A stretch of 7,308 nucleotides of DNA from Spirochaetota bacterium. GTDB taxonomy: Bacteria; Spirochaetota; UBA4802; JAFGJZ01. The stretch's first letter is position 1; every line of letters begins with the position of its first letter. Below the pieces are notes generated by a model. It searched no databases. It saw nothing but the letters and a program-made list of their open reading frames with translations, and was not told the origin of the DNA. A program made the translations under genes and the position numbers. The stretch is from the NCBI GenBank assembly GCA_023396615.1, contig JAEWVM010000183.1, forward strand, positions 1-7,308, given 5' to 3'. Positions 1 through 5,978 of this stretch are shown here, in pieces.

Positions 1-158
1 TATATAATGCCTTGTTCATATATCAATTTCCACTTCCTGTTTCTCATAATCCCATGCGGCAAAAATTCAGTGTTTTACATGTAAAGACTAGTATAATGGT
101 GTTGTCTCCCGCGATCATCCGATGAAAACTCTTGCGGCATCGGTACACGAAAGTGAAA
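1..158. other. Intergenic region downstream of the 715-residue gene; possible partial ORF at the left edge
   Basis: I see no convincing gene. A minus-strand ATG at 45-47 opens a frame beginning MRNRKWKLIYEQGII that stays open to the window edge. It has only a weak GGGA-like ribosome-binding site and 15 residues are visible, so it may be chance. A 6-bp inverted repeat (CCGATG at 119-124, CATCGG at 138-143) lies just past the stop codon of the upstream minus-strand gene, but no T-run follows it, so I do not call a terminator. TATAAT hexamers at 3-8 and 92-97 on the plus strand have no usable -35 partner and no plus-strand gene after them. Confidence 0.3.
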
Positions 159-2306
159 CTACCATATCTTGAAATCGGTCTTTACGTCGATTGAGGTAAT
201 AACCTGTGTGTTCCTATACCGTTCGCGATACTGCATTGAATAATAATTATACCATTTATATTTCAACGCAAGCATCACCTTTTCATTGAGTGAATAAGAA
301 AGAGAGGTGTCAATTGACATCTTCCAGTACCCCTGTTTATCCGACTTATCCTTGGCGGAATGTCTGTTGATCGAAACAAACGAGTCTGCGGAAAGGCTGT
401 ATGTGAATGAAGTGAAAAATACCTTTTTGTATTTTACGATTGTTTCAATTCCATAGACATAGGGGCCGACAGGATCTTTAGTTTCTTTCTCAAATCCGAC
501 TCCGAGTCTTCCCGTGAAAGTCTCCATCTTAAAATCGAGCCCGGTAGTTTCCCTTATGATAGTGGGCCGTAATCCTTCGGTTTTTACAAGCTGGGTATCA
601 AGCTGAAATTTATTATACGGACTGATTATAGGGAAATAATTAAAAGTATAGAGCGCAGTACACCGGAAGATATTCTGAAGATACAATTCGTCCTGACGAA
701 CATAAAAGATATAAGGAGTCAGCACAAACCGGTGATGCCGGTTATATACAGTCAAATCGATGCGGTCCTCTGTTCCTATTTTTTTGTATTTAGTCTCAGA
801 CATTCCTGTAGGAGTACTCATGTTTTCGCCGCGGCTTACACTTGCTGATTCTCTGAAAAATGACAGGTTAATATCGGCAATAAGCCTGATTTTCGAATCA
901 AGATATCCGAAGTCTGGACTGTAGAATTTTTTCTCACCGCTGGAATCGGCTGTTATTTCCGAGCTTAAATCACTCCATGTGTTCGTGCCGTTGAGTTTAC
1001 GGGCGAGAAACCGTTCAATGTCATCATACACAGGTTGTGTCACTGCCGCACGGTAGCGTCTTTTGTCTTCGATTTCATAACCCTGGATTTTCGTTCCTTC
1101 TTTTCCCCGTATAATAACATCTTCCATTGATGAGGTTATCTTCTTCAGTTCTGAACCGCTTATTTCACATGTATACACGGGGTAGTTATCAACTATCAGC
1201 GAGAGCACATCAAATAGTTTTATATTGCCGATAATTTCCGAAGGTATGACAGGATCGCGCACTAATGAAATCTCCGTATTGAATCTATCGCGCATAAAAT
1301 CGCCGACACGCACCTGATCAAGCACGATCGGGCGGTCACCTATTTCAACGGAAACGCTTTCAGCATCCTTCCGGTAATGATTTTTCCAGCCGGTTATACG
1401 TTCCATAAACTGACTATATTCGGTGTCAGCCGGATCTTTTGGAACGTTTCCCAACTGCCGGATATCCTTGACGCTCACTTTGTCGCTTATCTTCAGGCTG
1501 AGGCTGTACACGCTCATTGCAGAAGGAAGGAAAATTACTGTCCTTGAATCATCCAGTTCGACCCGTTTCATCAAACCGCCGAGAAGATCACCGCGGTTGT
1601 CGCCGCCGGAAATGACAAATCCGATTTGCGGAAATTCCCGGAGAATATCAAACAGCTCTCCATATCTGAGTCCTGACAGAAGTATGGTTGCATCTATGTT
1701 TTTATTTTCAAGCTCTCCCATCACCCGTTTTAACGCAATGCGGTTTTCAAGCAGCTTCACTTTGTAAAAATCGCGTTCCGCTGTTCCGACAACAACTCTT
1801 GAAGAAGACATTCCAACCACAGCAATTCTCAATCCCCCGGACTCAATGATGTCGTACGGAACAAAAAGGGGATCGTTGTCTTTGAAAATATTCGCAGAGA
1901 GAAAGGTCACTTTCCCGGTCTTTGAGAGGAATGAAATATTATCGCCGCCGAGCATGAAATCTTTAGACGAAACGAGTGTGCCCCGGCATCCAGTATACTT
2001 GAAGAAGTCTACCATCGCCGAGCCGTAGCTGTATTTAGAAAGAGCCCCCGGATACAATCCGTTACCCAGATCGAAATAAACCGCTCCTGCCGAAGTCTCT
2101 TTCCGCACCGTTCTGAACACCTGAATGATCTTATCTGATGTTTCCTGATCCTCAGTTGATGTTGAAAACCCGCCCCCGAGATTCGAGGTGAGAACAAGTT
2201 TTACCGTTGCACTTTTTTTTGTCTGCGGAAACACGGGAGAGAATATAATAAACGCTGCCGCAAGCAGAATTGTAAAAGAGATTTTTAGATTCATTTTTGC
2301 ACACAT
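159..2306 (-). CDS. Exported pseudo-5'-nucleotidase (UshA-like, metal site lost) with C-terminal outer-membrane beta-barrel-like region
   Basis: The protein has 715 residues, with a signal peptide at about 5-28 (hydrophobic core ILLAAAFIIF, likely cut after VFPQ). Residues 35-290 follow the layout of the metallophosphatase domain of 5'-nucleotidases: VLTSNLGGGF (38-47) stands for the usual HTNDLHG, FDLGN (78-82) for DxGD, SSKDF (113-117) for GNHEF, LLSGL (209-213) for LLSHL, and ISGGDNRG (232-239) for IGGHSH. The metal-binding Asp, Asn and His positions are replaced in nearly every motif, so catalysis is unlikely. Residues about 318-440 resemble the 5'-nucleotidase C-terminal domain but lack its NGGGIR motif. 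Residues about 478-715 are alternating aromatic/polar strands ending in DFKIW, as in outer-membrane barrels. It follows the coiled-coil lipoprotein gene by 21 bases, in the same frame. Neither ATG (2306 or 2294) has a clear ribosome-binding site; coupling to the upstream gene is likely. Family similarity is by motif order only, and the barrel call is inference. Confidence 0.7.
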   Translation of the reverse strand: MCAKMNLKISFTILLAAAFIIFSPVFPQTKKSATVKLVLTSNLGGGFSTSTEDQETSDKIIQVFRTVRKETSAGAVYFDLGNGLYPGALSKYSYGSAMVDFFKYTGCRGTLVSSKDFMLGGDNISFLSKTGKVTFLSANIFKDNDPLFVPYDIIESGGLRIAVVGMSSSRVVVGTAERDFYKVKLLENRIALKRVMGELENKNIDATILLSGLRYGELFDILREFPQIGFVISGGDNRGDLLGGLMKRVELDDSRTVIFLPSAMSVYSLSLKISDKVSVKDIRQLGNVPKDPADTEYSQFMERITGWKNHYRKDAESVSVEIGDRPIVLDQVRVGDFMRDRFNTEISLVRDPVIPSEIIGNIKLFDVLSLIVDNYPVYTCEISGSELKKITSSMEDVIIRGKEGTKIQGYEIEDKRRYRAAVTQPVYDDIERFLARKLNGTNTWSDLSSEITADSSGEKKFYSPDFGYLDSKIRLIADINLSFFRESASVSRGENMSTPTGMSETKYKKIGTEDRIDLTVYNRHHRFVLTPYIFYVRQDELYLQNIFRCTALYTFNYFPIISPYNKFQLDTQLVKTEGLRPTIIRETTGLDFKMETFTGRLGVGFEKETKDPVGPYVYGIETIVKYKKVFFTSFTYSLSADSFVSINRHSAKDKSDKQGYWKMSIDTSLSYSLNEKVMLALKYKWYNYYSMQYRERYRNTQVITSIDVKTDFKIW

Positions 2307-2327
2307 GTCGATCGATCGCCGAAAGGA

Positions 2328-2969
2328 TCAATCACTCCCTTTCACCATTTTTTTGAGACCTTCGTTTTCGATACGGCTTTGATTAGCATCTTCCTGTAAT
2401 TTTCTGATTTTATCTTCCATCTGAATCAGTTTCTCATCACGATTTGTAACTTCTTTTCTGAGACTTTCGATATCTCCGCGAAGTGAAAATTCTCTTTTTG
2501 AAGCGGCTTTCTTCTCCTCTTCGAGCATGCGTGCGGATTCGATTTCTCGTTTTTTCATGTCTTCATTGAGATTCCGGATCTTTTCGACTAGATCGGTTTC
2601 CATCTTTTTATTGAGATCAGAGAGATCCTTTATTTTTTGTGCGCTTTCTTTTTCGAGAATGTTTATCTTGCCGGTGAGATTATCATATTTCTGCTGCCAC
2701 AGCTTAATCTCATTTGCATGGGCTTCATTCAGTGATTTTTGCTCACTTTCCAGAGAAGCAATGCGTGCAGATCTGTCTTTTAGATATTTGCGTATGGAAT
2801 TATTCTCATCTTCGAGCACTGAATTCCGGCGGGCGAGGAGAATTTCCTTATTTTTGAGGATATGGTTTTCTGATTCAACTTTTCGAATGTCAGAACCGGA
2901 CTGGATCGATGAACATGCTAAACTGATTGAAATCGCGAAAAAGGTAACAATAATCCGGGTAAATCTCAT
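2328..2969 (-). CDS. Proline-free coiled-coil lipoprotein
   Basis: The protein has 213 residues and I do not recognise a named family. Residues 1-18 form a lipoprotein signal peptide (MRFTRIIVTFFAISISLAC); Cys19 is the likely lipidated residue. The lipobox SLAC is non-standard, with Ser at -3 and Leu at -2, as in relaxed lipoboxes. Residues about 28-207 are rich in Glu, Lys, Arg, Asn and Leu with heptad spacing, and there is no proline anywhere in the protein. This predicts one long coiled coil; about 180 helical residues would span roughly 27 nm, enough to cross a periplasm. The start at 2969 is supported by GGAG at 2980-2983, ten bases upstream. It is first in a two-gene unit, and the barrel-type protein starts 21 bases after its stop. 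A structural tether or partner for that protein is my inference. SMC-like hits from low complexity would be misleading. Confidence 0.75.
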   Translation of the reverse strand: MRFTRIIVTFFAISISLACSSIQSGSDIRKVESENHILKNKEILLARRNSVLEDENNSIRKYLKDRSARIASLESEQKSLNEAHANEIKLWQQKYDNLTGKINILEKESAQKIKDLSDLNKKMETDLVEKIRNLNEDMKKREIESARMLEEEKKAASKREFSLRGDIESLRKEVTNRDEKLIQMEDKIRKLQEDANQSRIENEGLKKMVKGSD

Positions 2970-3082
2970 AATTGAATCACTCCAATAAGTCAGTTCGTGC
3001 TGAGCAAGATGTTTTCAATACCCCTTACAGCCTTTTTCGTGACTGAACGATATTTGTAACACAACGAATTATTGCTCTTTTC

Positions 3083-3113
3083 GTATGCTGATATAATATC
3101 GGCAACATCATAC
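3083..3113. promoter_or_regulatory. Palindrome with embedded TATAAT in a divergent intergenic region (possible shared operator/promoter)
   Basis: GCTGATATAATATCGGC at 3087-3103 is an imperfect 17-bp palindrome: GATAT/ATATC arms around one central base, extended by GC/GC with one mismatch. GTATG at 3083-3087 and CATAC at 3109-3113 add a looser outer pair. An exact TATAAT sits at 3092-3097 on the plus strand with a poor -35 (TTATTG at 3069-3074, 17-base spacer). On the minus strand the same bases read TATTAT. It lies between the divergent genes starting at 2969 (minus) and 3288 (plus), where an operator for either or both would be expected. The function is inferred. Confidence 0.3.
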
Positions 3114-3221
3114 AGCCGTTGATTAGATTTTCAAGTACTTATCTTAAACCGCAAGAAAATACTTAACATAACTTTTATGGCTGGAATTATCCTTTTCTTT
3201 GTTATTCGGTTGATAAGTTGC

Positions 3222-3250
3222 TTTACAAAACAACCTAAGAAAGATAACAT
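3222..3250 (+). promoter_or_regulatory. Candidate sigma-70-type promoter for the lysine-rich-tail gene
   Basis: TTTACA at 3222-3227 (5 of 6 to TTGACA) and TAACAT at 3245-3250 (4 of 6 to TATAAT) are separated by exactly 17 bases. A transcript would begin near 3257 and give a leader of about 30 bases ending in GGGGGA before the ATG at 3288. This favours the 3288 start over the in-frame ATG at 3177, which lies upstream of this promoter. Confidence 0.35.
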
Positions 3251-3287
3251 CGAGCGTGCCTTCAAAGAACTGAAATATGGGGGATTT

Positions 3288-3866
3288 ATGGCGGAGATAA
3301 AAATTGTTCAGAAGCTTGATGATAAACTTATTGAAAATAAGATAATAAGCAAGCAGTACAAGGCTGATTATTTGCTTGTTCATAAAAAGCTGAATTCTTT
3401 AATGAAAAAAACCGGACGTATTTTATCCGAAGATACTTTTGCAAAAGGCGAGCTTGCTCTCCGCAAGTGGCTTCTCATGCTTCAGAAGCAAGGCGCTTCA
3501 CAGGAAAAACTCACCAGTTATTTGCGCTGCGGGCTTGCTCATCTGTCATTTGATTTCATCGAATCAACATATAAACAGATTGATTCCGACGATTTGATTG
3601 CACGTACGCTTGTGTCCCTGAAGAAAAGAAAATTTCACAATACTTTTTTTAAGGCTCCGGTTGAAAAAAAGATAAAGGCAGTTAAAAAAAAGAAAACTGC
3701 TGTGAAAAAAACTGTTAAGACAATCAAGAAAACGAAAATTGTAAAATCCGCCAAGAAACCTAAAAAACTGAAAGCGATAAAAAAATCCAAAACCCCAAAG
3801 AAAAAGACTACGGCCAAAAAGAAAAGTAAATCTCTTTTCGGCAGAATAAAAAGAATGCTGGATTAA
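3288..3866 (+). CDS. Unrecognised protein with histone-H1-like lysine-rich C-terminal tail
   Basis: The protein has 192 residues from the chosen ATG. Residues 1-120 look like a compact, mostly helical domain (MAEIKIVQKLDDKL...) that I cannot assign. Residues 123-182 contain 29 lysines in 60, mixed with Ala, Thr, Pro and Val (for example KSAKKPKKLKAIKKSKTPKK), and the chain ends LFGRIKRMLD. Such tails resemble histone H1 and bacterial H1-like proteins that bind DNA or RNA through charge, so nucleic-acid binding is a reasonable guess and not proof. I chose 3288 because GGGGGA at 3279-3284 is a plausible ribosome-binding site and a promoter candidate lies just upstream. An in-frame ATG at 3177 would add 37 residues starting MAGIILFFVIRLISC, but it has no ribosome-binding site; a leaderless start there (TAACAT at 3164-3169) cannot be excluded. 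The gene is monocistronic, closed by the hairpin at 3885-3929. Confidence 0.65.
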   Translation: MAEIKIVQKLDDKLIENKIISKQYKADYLLVHKKLNSLMKKTGRILSEDTFAKGELALRKWLLMLQKQGASQEKLTSYLRCGLAHLSFDFIESTYKQIDSDDLIARTLVSLKKRKFHNTFFKAPVEKKIKAVKKKKTAVKKTVKTIKKTKIVKSAKKPKKLKAIKKSKTPKKKTTAKKKSKSLFGRIKRMLD

Positions 3867-3884
3867 CTATTGTTGATTATATTT

Positions 3885-3929
3885 GCACTAAAAAAACGCT
3901 GGGTTTGAAACTCAGCGTTTTTTTAGTGC
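3885..3929 (+). terminator. Long symmetric intrinsic terminator, probably bidirectional
   Basis: Two 22-base arms (3885-3906 and 3908-3929) pair completely apart from one G-T wobble around a single central G; in practice a few inner pairs would open to form the loop. The GC-rich core is CGCTGGG...CTCAGCG. It is preceded by seven A (3890-3896) and followed by seven T (3918-3924), so it can end transcription from either side. It begins 18 bases after the stop codon of the lysine-rich-tail gene and ends 31 bases before the next ATG, insulating the two plus-strand genes from each other. Confidence 0.85.
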
Positions 3930-3948
3930 ATTTTATCTGCGCTCGGCA

Positions 3949-3954
3949 TATAAT
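3949..3954 (+). promoter_or_regulatory. Perfect -10 box placed for a leaderless mRNA of the DUF523-DUF1722 gene
   Basis: TATAAT at 3949-3954 occupies exactly -12 to -7 if transcription starts at the A of the ATG at 3961. No Shine-Dalgarno sequence lies between the terminator and the ATG, which fits a leaderless transcript. No good -35 is present: the expected position, 3926-3931, reads GTGCAT and overlaps the terminator's right arm. Confidence 0.5.
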
Positions 3955-3960
3955 AATCGC

Positions 3961-4911
3961 ATGGAAAACAGAATAAAGCTCGGCGTAAGCTCCTGCCTTT
4001 TGGGCAATCCGGTACGGTATGACGGCGGGCACAAGCATGACCGGTACATCACCGATATCCTCGGAAAATTTATGGACTTCATTCCAGTGTGCCCTGAAGC
4101 CGAAGCGGGGTTCGGTATTCCGCGTGAAGCAATGCGGCTCTTGGGGACTGATGACGGAGTTCGTCTTATCACGCAGAAAACGAAAATAGATCAAACTGAC
4201 AGAATGAAGTTTTGGATCACGGGCAGGCTGACCGAACTTGAAAAAGAAGATCTCGACGGTTTCATTTTTAAAAGCGATTCTCCGTCAAGCGGTATGGAAC
4301 GTGTAAAAATATATGATGATAAAGGGTATTCCCGGCGTTCAGGATCGGGACTCTTTGCCAAAGCATTCATGGAACATTTTCCGATCATACCCGTAGAAGA
4401 GGAAGGGCGACTTAACGACATCGGATTGAGAGAAAATTTCATAGTCCGTATCTTCGCCTTCAGACGGTGGAAAGAATTAAACAGAAATAATCCCGGATTG
4501 GCAGATTTCATCGACTTCCACGCAAAGCATAAGTATCTGCTGATGGCGCATAACCCTTCAATGCTTAAAGAGCTTGGTAAACTTGTCAGCGGTATTAAAA
4601 ACATCGGCAGGAAGGATTTCATCTCCGGATATGAGTCGATGTTCATGGAAGCACTTCGTCATAAAGCTACAGTGAAGAAAAACGTGAATGTCCTTCAGCA
4701 TATGGCGGGATATTTTAGTAATGAATTAAACAGCAGTGAAAAAAGGGAGCTCAAAGAAATAATCGAACAATACGGCATGGAACTTATACCGCTCATCGCA
4801 CCGCTTGTGCTAATCCGTCATTACGTGCGCATATACGAAGAGAAATATCTTGCAGGGCAATATTATCTTGAACCCAATCCCGTTGAATTGAAGTTGCGGA
4901 ACCATGCGTGA
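3961..4911 (+). CDS. DUF523-DUF1722 (YbgA-like) protein, altered iron-sulfur cysteine
   Basis: The protein has 316 residues, the usual length for this two-domain family. The DUF523 domain (about 5-150) shows GVSSCLLGNPVRYDGGHK (8-25), VCPE (43-46), PREAMRL (54-60), SPSSGMERVKIYD (107-119) and PVEEEGRL (144-151). The DUF1722 domain (about 160-312) shows FHAKHKYLLMAH (186-197) and a helical C-terminal end. The DUF523 family includes TudS, a thiouracil desulfidase whose [4Fe-4S] cluster is held by three cysteines. Here Cys12 and Cys44 are present, but the third position, normally SPSCG, is Ser110 (AGC at 4288-4290). YbgA of E. coli has both domains and lies beside the photolyase gene; its reaction is not settled, and no photolyase gene is visible here. 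The gene appears to stand alone, after a strong terminator and with a leaderless-type promoter. The family call is confident; the activity is unknown. Confidence 0.92.
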   Translation: MENRIKLGVSSCLLGNPVRYDGGHKHDRYITDILGKFMDFIPVCPEAEAGFGIPREAMRLLGTDDGVRLITQKTKIDQTDRMKFWITGRLTELEKEDLDGFIFKSDSPSSGMERVKIYDDKGYSRRSGSGLFAKAFMEHFPIIPVEEEGRLNDIGLRENFIVRIFAFRRWKELNRNNPGLADFIDFHAKHKYLLMAHNPSMLKELGKLVSGIKNIGRKDFISGYESMFMEALRHKATVKKNVNVLQHMAGYFSNELNSSEKRELKEIIEQYGMELIPLIAPLVLIRHYVRIYEEKYLAGQYYLEPNPVELKLRNHA

Positions 4912-5002
4912 TAAATGCAGTTGAAATTTGATTTGGCTTGTTGTTGATCATATTTATTCTCGAAACATTGTTTAACTGATCAGGTCAAATAAACATTGGT
5001 TC

Positions 5003-5926
5003 TTAACGATTTTGTATGTCTTGGGAAAAAAGCCACAGTAGAACATTTGAGTCTTTAAATGGAAGACTCATTATTCCATGACCAGCACTTTTGAGAATAG
5101 TGAATTTCAAGACTTCAATACCTTTTAGATTTTGGATAGTAGTAATACTGTCCGTATAACCGGCAATGGGTACATATTCCGTGCTTTCCATCGCGCCAGT
5201 ATAATAGTTTTTTATGCTATTGCACACATCTATAGTGCGTAAGTAATTAGAATCATTCTCACCTATAAATTCCCATAAGGAAAGATGTTTTTTAACGGCA
5301 GATTTTAAATTGTCTTCTTTATAAGTTCCTGCGACACATACCATCCCCGCTATCAGGGTGCTGTTATAGTCATAGTAATAATTTAGAAAGGGAAAAGTCC
5401 AGTAGGTACCCATGGAATAGCCGATGATATAAATGCGGGACTCGTCAATTCGGTAATTTTTTTTTATGTTTTCAATTTTACCCGCGAGTTCAGCATAATC
5501 TCCTTGCCATTGATCTATAAAACGTGGGGCAAGCACAAATGAAGGAAAATTTGTTTTATACTCATCATTATTGTAACCAAGAAAGCCAATTGACTGGGGA
5601 ATATTCGAATAGCCGCCTGCTCCGTGCAGAAATATGACCAGAGGATACTCGCGGGTTTGATTATAGTCCTTTTCGTAATTCCATGGTTTTAGCAGGAAGG
5701 ATGACAACAGCTTGGAATTGGTATAACTATTGTCTTCATCATCGATCTCTTCGAAAAAAGGTTTGTTACCTTCTTCAAAAGTTTCATTATCCCATGGCAG
5801 TTTTGTATTGTGAGAATCCTGAGATGAACAGGAAATGCAAAATAGTGAGAGAAGAACAAATGAAAAAATAATTTTCAGCAAAGTTCCTTGAAAATTATTT
5901 TTTATTATAAATAAATATTTCTTCAT
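5003..5926 (-). CDS. Secreted lipoprotein alpha/beta-hydrolase (esterase/peptidase type)
   Basis: The protein has 307 residues from the chosen start. A lipoprotein signal peptide runs to Cys33 (KIIFSFVLLSLFCISC), followed by an acidic, Asn/Glu-rich linker to about residue 75. The alpha/beta-hydrolase domain then shows YPLVIFLHGAGG with the oxyanion-hole HGAGG at 101-105, nucleophile Ser171 in GYSMG (169-173), likely acid Asp225 in GEND, and His283 in AGHG. This is the pattern of the predicted-peptidase/feruloyl-esterase/dienelactone-hydrolase group; the substrate cannot be named. It probably sits on a membrane surface facing the periplasm or outside. I chose ATG 5926 because AAGAAGG ends five bases before it. 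The upstream ATG at 5944 adds MIKKVI and would be leaderless from the promoter at 5951-5978. Sampled stretches of this gene are about 35-43% GC against about 47-52% in sampled parts of the 715-residue gene, which hints at separate ancestry. It converges with the gene ending at 4911. Confidence 0.82.
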   Translation of the reverse strand: MKKYLFIIKNNFQGTLLKIIFSFVLLSLFCISCSSQDSHNTKLPWDNETFEEGNKPFFEEIDDEDNSYTNSKLLSSFLLKPWNYEKDYNQTREYPLVIFLHGAGGYSNIPQSIGFLGYNNDEYKTNFPSFVLAPRFIDQWQGDYAELAGKIENIKKNYRIDESRIYIIGYSMGTYWTFPFLNYYYDYNSTLIAGMVCVAGTYKEDNLKSAVKKHLSLWEFIGENDSNYLRTIDVCNSIKNYYTGAMESTEYVPIAGYTDSITTIQNLKGIEVLKFTILKSAGHGIMSLPFKDSNVLLWLFSQDIQNR

Positions 5927-5941
5927 TATAACCTTCTTTAT

Positions 5942-5970
5942 CATATAGGAATTATCTCAATGAAAACCGA
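5942..5970. repeat. Imperfect direct repeat, copy A
   Basis: On the plus strand it starts CATATAGGAATT, identical for 12 bases to copy B at 7279-7308. Three mismatches follow, then TCAAT identical, then AAAAC and CGA with one small gap on each side. The copies are 1,337 bases apart and flank the diguanylate cyclase gene. Copy A overlaps the promoter and the upstream ATG of the lipoprotein hydrolase gene. Confidence 0.45.
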
Positions 5971-5978
5971 CCTGTCAA
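5951..5978 (-). promoter_or_regulatory. Strong sigma-70-type promoter for the lipoprotein hydrolase
   Basis: Read on the minus strand, TTGACA (5973-5978, perfect) is followed by a 16-base spacer and GATAAT (5951-5956, 5 of 6). Placing the last T of the -10 at -7 puts +1 at 5944, the A of the upstream in-frame ATG. Transcripts would have either no leader (start 5944) or an 18-base leader carrying AAGAAGG before the ATG at 5926. Confidence 0.6.

Noticed and set aside
1423..2382. Several plus- and minus-strand open frames overlapping the 715-residue gene (for example 1423-1767, 1846-2028, 2188-2382)
   Set aside because: They lie within or across a long gene with a clear signal peptide and domain structure, show no family motifs, and have low-complexity Ser/Arg/Phe-rich translations typical of antisense frames.
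2527..2988. Plus-strand 153-residue frame opposite the coiled-coil lipoprotein
   Set aside because: It is the reverse complement of a Glu/Lys-rich coiled coil, which gives a Ser/Phe/Arg-rich shadow.
3660..3835. A-rich repetitive DNA in the lysine-tail coding region considered as a tandem repeat or CRISPR-like array
   Set aside because: The periodicity comes from lysine codons (AAA/AAG); there is no fixed repeat unit or spacer structure.
3877..4646. Minus-strand frames opposite the DUF523-DUF1722 gene (3877-4194, 3933-4172, 4191-4646)
   Set aside because: The plus-strand frame carries unmistakable family motifs throughout; these are shadows, and one runs through the terminator hairpin.
3871..4960. 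Near-identical short strings TGTTGATTATATTT (from 3871) and TGTTGATCATATTT (from about 4940), each after a plus-strand stop codon
   Set aside because: Fourteen AT-rich bases with one mismatch is weak evidence in 7.3 kb. There is no pairing structure, and no integron attC-type core sites fit.
4912..5002. Possible terminator between the convergent genes, from two TGATCA palindromes
   Set aside because: Six self-complementary bases with a loop of about 25 and no T-run do not make a convincing terminator.
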